Source of the DNA: JADFQT01 sp965216025
Lineage (GTDB): Bacteria; Chloroflexota; Dehalococcoidia; Lucifugimonadales; UBA3495
Assembly: GCA_965216025.1 (NCBI GenBank)
Contig: CBDCEX010000005.1
Location: 1 to 44,337 of the forward strand
Direction: 5' to 3'
DNA length: 44,337 nucleotides
Position 1 is the stretch's first letter. The number at the start of each line of letters is the position of its first letter. The position numbers and the translations under genes are program-made. The notes under the pieces are model-generated. The model saw only the letters and a program-made list of their open reading frames with translations. It was not told the DNA's origin and did no database searches. Shown here piece after piece: positions 41,662 through 44,337 of the stretch.

Positions 41662-41845
41662 CCCTTACGGGAGCCTGGACCGGACTGGTTCAAGATTTTA
41701 TACCAAAGTCCTTCGCTCCGTCCCAGAGTCAGCCAGCCGCCATTCTCAGGCCTGGACCCGCCGAATTACAAAGGGAGCAAAGATTGGGGATTAGGGTACA
41801 CTAAGGCCCAATCAAACCTCGATTGCTGAACAGGGCAGGGGCTAC

Positions 41846-42679
41846 ATGCTGGATACTTGGGGAAAAGTGGAGACCATACGTCGGATAGCGGAGCGTCTGG
41901 AATCCTACTTCTCTTCCTTTCCGCAGGACAATTGGTCCCAACCCAGTCGCTGCGACCTCTGAGAGGTGTCGGATGTAGTAGCCCACCTGACCGGGGGAGC
42001 GGAACGTCAGGCCCAGAGCATGAAGCGGGGACGGCAGGGAAAGGCTGAGCCGCCGGCGGGGTTTTCGCAGCCAGACGCGGTCTCCATGTCCGCGAGCAAC
42101 GCCCAACGGGACATCACCCTTCGTCAGCGTCTTGCCGGGAGCCTGCTGAACACCTTTGTGGAGAACCACATCCGGCTTCATCGGCTCCTGAAGGAGTTTG
42201 GACCCGCGGAATGGGAAATCCCCTGCTGGCACGCCAGGCGCGGCCCCATTCCCGCCCGGGATTATTTGGACCTGCGGCTCCAGGAATTAATGATCCACGA
42301 CTGGGACATAAGGGCTGCCATAGACCCGACGGCCAGCCTGGATCCTGAGGGAGCCCGGGCCTTGCTGCCGGTGGCCCAAACCTGGCTGGCGATGACCTTT
42401 CGACCCGGCGTGAAATTGGAAGCACCGGCTACCTATCGATTTGACGTAACCGGACATCCTGCGGCCTCCCATGACGTTACCGCCGATGGTGAAAGTTTTG
42501 AAATAAAAACCCAGGGGAGCAGACCCGCTGACGTGACCATTACTTGCGACGGGGATTCCTACCTCTTGTTCGCTTACGGCAGACTTGACGCATTGGGCCA
42601 AGGTGGTTCCAGCAGACTGGAAATCCAGGGCAAGGCCCGGCTGTTGGAACCTTTCGAGCAGTGGTTCAAAGGTCTTTAA
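41846..42679 (+). pseudogene. Maleylpyruvate isomerase/DinB-like protein with an in-frame TGA
   Basis: From ATG 41846 the frame reads MLDTWGKVETIRRIAERLES, then YFSSFPQDNWSQPSRCDL, then TGA at 41960-41962. It continues without a shift EVSDVVAHLTGGAERQAQSM to GKARLLEPFEQWFKGL at 42679 (277 codons plus the stop). The pattern matches the TIGR03083/mycothiol-dependent maleylpyruvate isomerase family: an N-terminal DinB-like helical bundle with DVVAHL, and LRLQELMIHDWDIRAAID with the metal-ligand His in the third helix. A C-terminal SCP2-like domain follows (about 175-277). In family members this position is normally Trp (TGG), so TGG to TGA is the simplest reading. Restart at GTG 41966 could give an N-terminally shortened product. 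Confidence 0.72.
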
Positions 42680-42754
42680 TCTGCCTTCCTCAGTGTCCGG
42701 TGGCCCGGCTCCGCCGAAAAATCTGTAGCGCCGACCGAAAGAGGTGCCGTTTCC

Positions 42755-42828
42755 TATACCAAAGCCGAGGTGGGACCGGCACGCTCGCTCACACTGTACC
42801 CTGCGGGTTTCACATTGGCAGTAGTGTA
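42755..42828. mobile_element. 74-base MITE relic of the IS630 B/C family
   Basis: TATACCAAAGCCGAGGTGGG at the left and, inverted, TACACTACTGCCAATGTGAA at the right resemble the IS630 copy B/C ends. The flanking C and G again give CTAG. It lies just upstream of the DAO-type gene and may supply part of its leader. Confidence 0.6.
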
Positions 42829-42872
42829 GGTGTCCAAACCGTACAGATGTGCCTGTAGGAGGAAAACTGAAC

Positions 42873-43997
42873 ATGGCTGGAACGTCCCGGGACATTGTAG
42901 TAGTAGGTGCGGGCATCGTTGGTTGCCTCACCGGCTATCTGCTGGCCAAGCAGGGGGCCAAGGTGACGATTCTGGAGCGCGACTCGGTAGCCAGCCACGC
43001 CTCGGGGTTCGCGTTTGGAGAGATGGGGGCTCTGGAGGGCGCGGGTATTCCCGACCCGCTGCTGGAGTTCAGCCTCTGGTGTAACCGCAGACACCAGACG
43101 TTGGCCGAAGAGCTGAAGGAAGTTTCGGGTAACGACAGTCAATTTCGCATCTGCAACCGGCTCACCCTGGCCTTCGACCAGCCAGCAGTAGACCAGGCCA
43201 AACAGTCCTTGCAATGGCAGGCCAAGGTCGCCGATTTTAGCAGCCAGTGGCTAGATACTGCGCAGGTCCTGGAAGTGGAGCCAAGAGTCAACCCAGAATG
43301 CCTTGGTGGCGTTCTCGTGCAGGGAGCGGGGTCGGTGGAACCCTACCGCTACACCCTGGCGGCAGCCCAGGCCGGGGAAAAGCTGGGAGTTGAGATGGCG
43401 CTGCGGAGGGTGACCGGATTGCTAACCCAGGGGGATCGCTGCTGCGGTGTCAGCTTCGAAGGTGGGCAAAGGGCGGCCGACGCGGTGGTGTTAGCTATGG
43501 GCCCCTGGACCGAAGAGGCGTCATCCTGGTGCCAGGCTCCTATCCCACTAGTGCCTCTCAAGGGTCAAATCCTCCGGCTACAGCTGGCTGGAGAACCTCT
43601 CCGAACCTCGCTGCACTGGGGCGGCAGTTACGCGGCTTCCAAGCCCGATGGACTGGTCTGGGCGGGCACTACAGAAGAGCAGGTTGGGTTCGACGAGGCT
43701 ACAACCACCTGGGGCAGAGACAAGATAATGGCGGACCTGCTCCGGATGGCGCCGTCCTTGGGCAGCGCGGAGCTGCTTCATCAGACCGCTTGCCTGCGGC
43801 CCTTGTCGCGAGACGGCCTGCCCATCGTAGGGAAGGTGCCAGGCTGGCAAAATCTCTTCTTAGGCACCGGAGCGGGCCGTAAGGGCATTCTCTGGAGCAC
43901 GGGCATGAGCCAAGGTCTGGCAGATATGATACTTCATGGAACCAGTGAAGTCCCCGGCCTGACCTTTCTGGACCCAGCCCGATTCCAGAAGGGCTGA
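42873..43997 (+). CDS. DAO-family FAD-dependent oxidoreductase (glycine/sarcosine oxidase-like)
   Basis: This 374-residue protein has the N-terminal Rossmann motif IVVVGAGIVGCLTGYLLAKQ (about 8-27) followed by VTILERDSVASHASG. The middle region YRYTLAAAQAGEKLGVEMAL and AADAVVLAMGPWTEEA are DAO-family features, as are VPLKGQILRLQL and the C-terminal RPLSRDGLPIVGKVPGWQNL then FLGTGAGRKGILWS, which contacts the flavin. Members oxidise amino acids, sarcosine or other amines. The substrate is not predictable. The start at ATG 42873 has TAGGAGGA ten bases upstream (42856-42863). Confidence 0.87.
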   Translation: MAGTSRDIVVVGAGIVGCLTGYLLAKQGAKVTILERDSVASHASGFAFGEMGALEGAGIPDPLLEFSLWCNRRHQTLAEELKEVSGNDSQFRICNRLTLAFDQPAVDQAKQSLQWQAKVADFSSQWLDTAQVLEVEPRVNPECLGGVLVQGAGSVEPYRYTLAAAQAGEKLGVEMALRRVTGLLTQGDRCCGVSFEGGQRAADAVVLAMGPWTEEASSWCQAPIPLVPLKGQILRLQLAGEPLRTSLHWGGSYAASKPDGLVWAGTTEEQVGFDEATTTWGRDKIMADLLRMAPSLGSAELLHQTACLRPLSRDGLPIVGKVPGWQNLFLGTGAGRKGILWSTGMSQGLADMILHGTSEVPGLTFLDPARFQKG

Positions 43998-44178
43998 CGA
44001 AAGCTAGGCTTCTCTCCGTAGGCGCCACCGAAGGAGAACTATTGCGCAGCTGCCTGGCCTGTCCAGGGCGGTGAAAGGATGCTGTCTGTGGCTGAGGTGG
44101 TAGTTATGGAATCAGTCACACATGCTAATATTACTCTAGCCACTCCTTGGCATACATATTTGTTACGTATTTCCGGTG

Positions 44179-44208
44179 TTGACCATACATACGTTTTACT
44201 ATCATACT
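44179..44208 (+). promoter_or_regulatory. Possible promoter of the last gene
   Basis: TTGACC (44179-44184) is followed by TATCAT (44200-44205, 15-base spacing) or CATACT (44203-44208, 18-base spacing). The surrounding 43998-44293 has no gene and is more AT-rich than the rest of the window. Confidence 0.45.
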
Positions 44209-44293
44209 AGAGAAGACAAGGCAACGCCTTACAAGACATGACATGTAGTGTGTGAGTCGAGATAACGTATATGTACCACAGAGGAGCACTCTA

Positions 44294-44337
44294 TGACTTT
44301 AATGGCTCCTGACCAATCCAAGCGTAGCAACACCAAG
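44294..44337 (+). CDS. Start of an unidentified gene (runs off the window)
   Basis: GAGGAG and ATG 44294 open MTLMAPDQSKRSNTK to the window edge. The 15 codons visible are too few to name. The position after a possible promoter at 44179 supports a real start. Confidence 0.4.

Noticed and set aside
41497..41829. Plus-strand small proteins after yraN
   Set aside because: Low complexity, no ribosome binding site, and overlapping frames of similar length; nothing recognisable.
41960..41962. Genome-wide recoding of TGA as Trp
   Set aside because: Other intact genes here use TGA as their stop (for example the PEP-type neighbours at 8158-8160 and 29978-29980) with plausible protein ends, so a local mutation is simpler.

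Overview
The window looks like a chromosomal segment of a Chloroflexota bacterium, probably Dehalococcoidia/SAR202-like. This is inferred from gene content: luciferase-like flavin oxidoreductases, carboxymuconolactone decarboxylase, PEP-mutase/isocitrate lyase, EthD- and GYD-type small enzymes, very large FtsX-like ABC permeases, and dispersed palindromic repeats. No rRNA or single-copy phylogenetic marker settles the taxonomy. No prophage, plasmid or CRISPR array is seen.

Layout. 1-2500: two IS1380-type elements break a small HEPN-like gene, followed by tRNA-Ser(GCU). 2500-9400: a MITE, an Lrp/AsnC regulator, an enoyl-CoA hydratase-like protein, an EthD-like double-domain protein, a CDF metal exporter, a YtkA-like protein with a CtaG-type cytochrome oxidase assembly factor, and an SsuD-like monooxygenase. 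9500-20900: two giant FtsX/MacB-type permeases and two ABC ATPases on one strand, separated by an IS630 element that itself carries an IS66 element. 20900-26630: rpsU, an FmdB zinc ribbon, dtd, a DinB-fold gene broken by a MITE, a CMD-family protein, and nadC/nadB. 26700-30870: a GMC oxidoreductase, then a promoter-led cupin / 2H-like / PEP-mutase operon. 30870-33690: IS630 inside a MITE, and a GYD-domain gene broken by another small element plus an IS5 element. 33700-39130: an F420/FMN-type oxidoreductase, an RDD zinc-ribbon protein, and a zinc-ribbon/DUF898-like membrane gene split by IS1380, which is itself split by IS630. 39250-44337: mnmA-rnhB-yraN, a DinB/maleylpyruvate-isomerase-like gene with an in-frame TGA, a DAO-family FAD oxidoreductase, and the start of a further gene.

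The dominant biology is nested transposition. Several host genes can be reassembled from their pieces: removing the element and one copy of the target duplication rejoins the reading frame exactly for the DinB-fold gene, the DUF898-like gene, the HEPN-like gene and the IS1380 transposase. One IS630 family and its non-autonomous derivatives repeatedly sit at TA inside CTAG. Three transposases appear to need ribosomal or transcriptional frameshifting on homopolymer tracts.

The intact genes suggest an aerobic heterotroph: oxidase assembly, flavin monooxygenases, CoA-thioester and C3-C5 organic acid metabolism, NAD made from aspartate, and lipoprotein- or macrolide-type ABC export machinery of unknown substrate.
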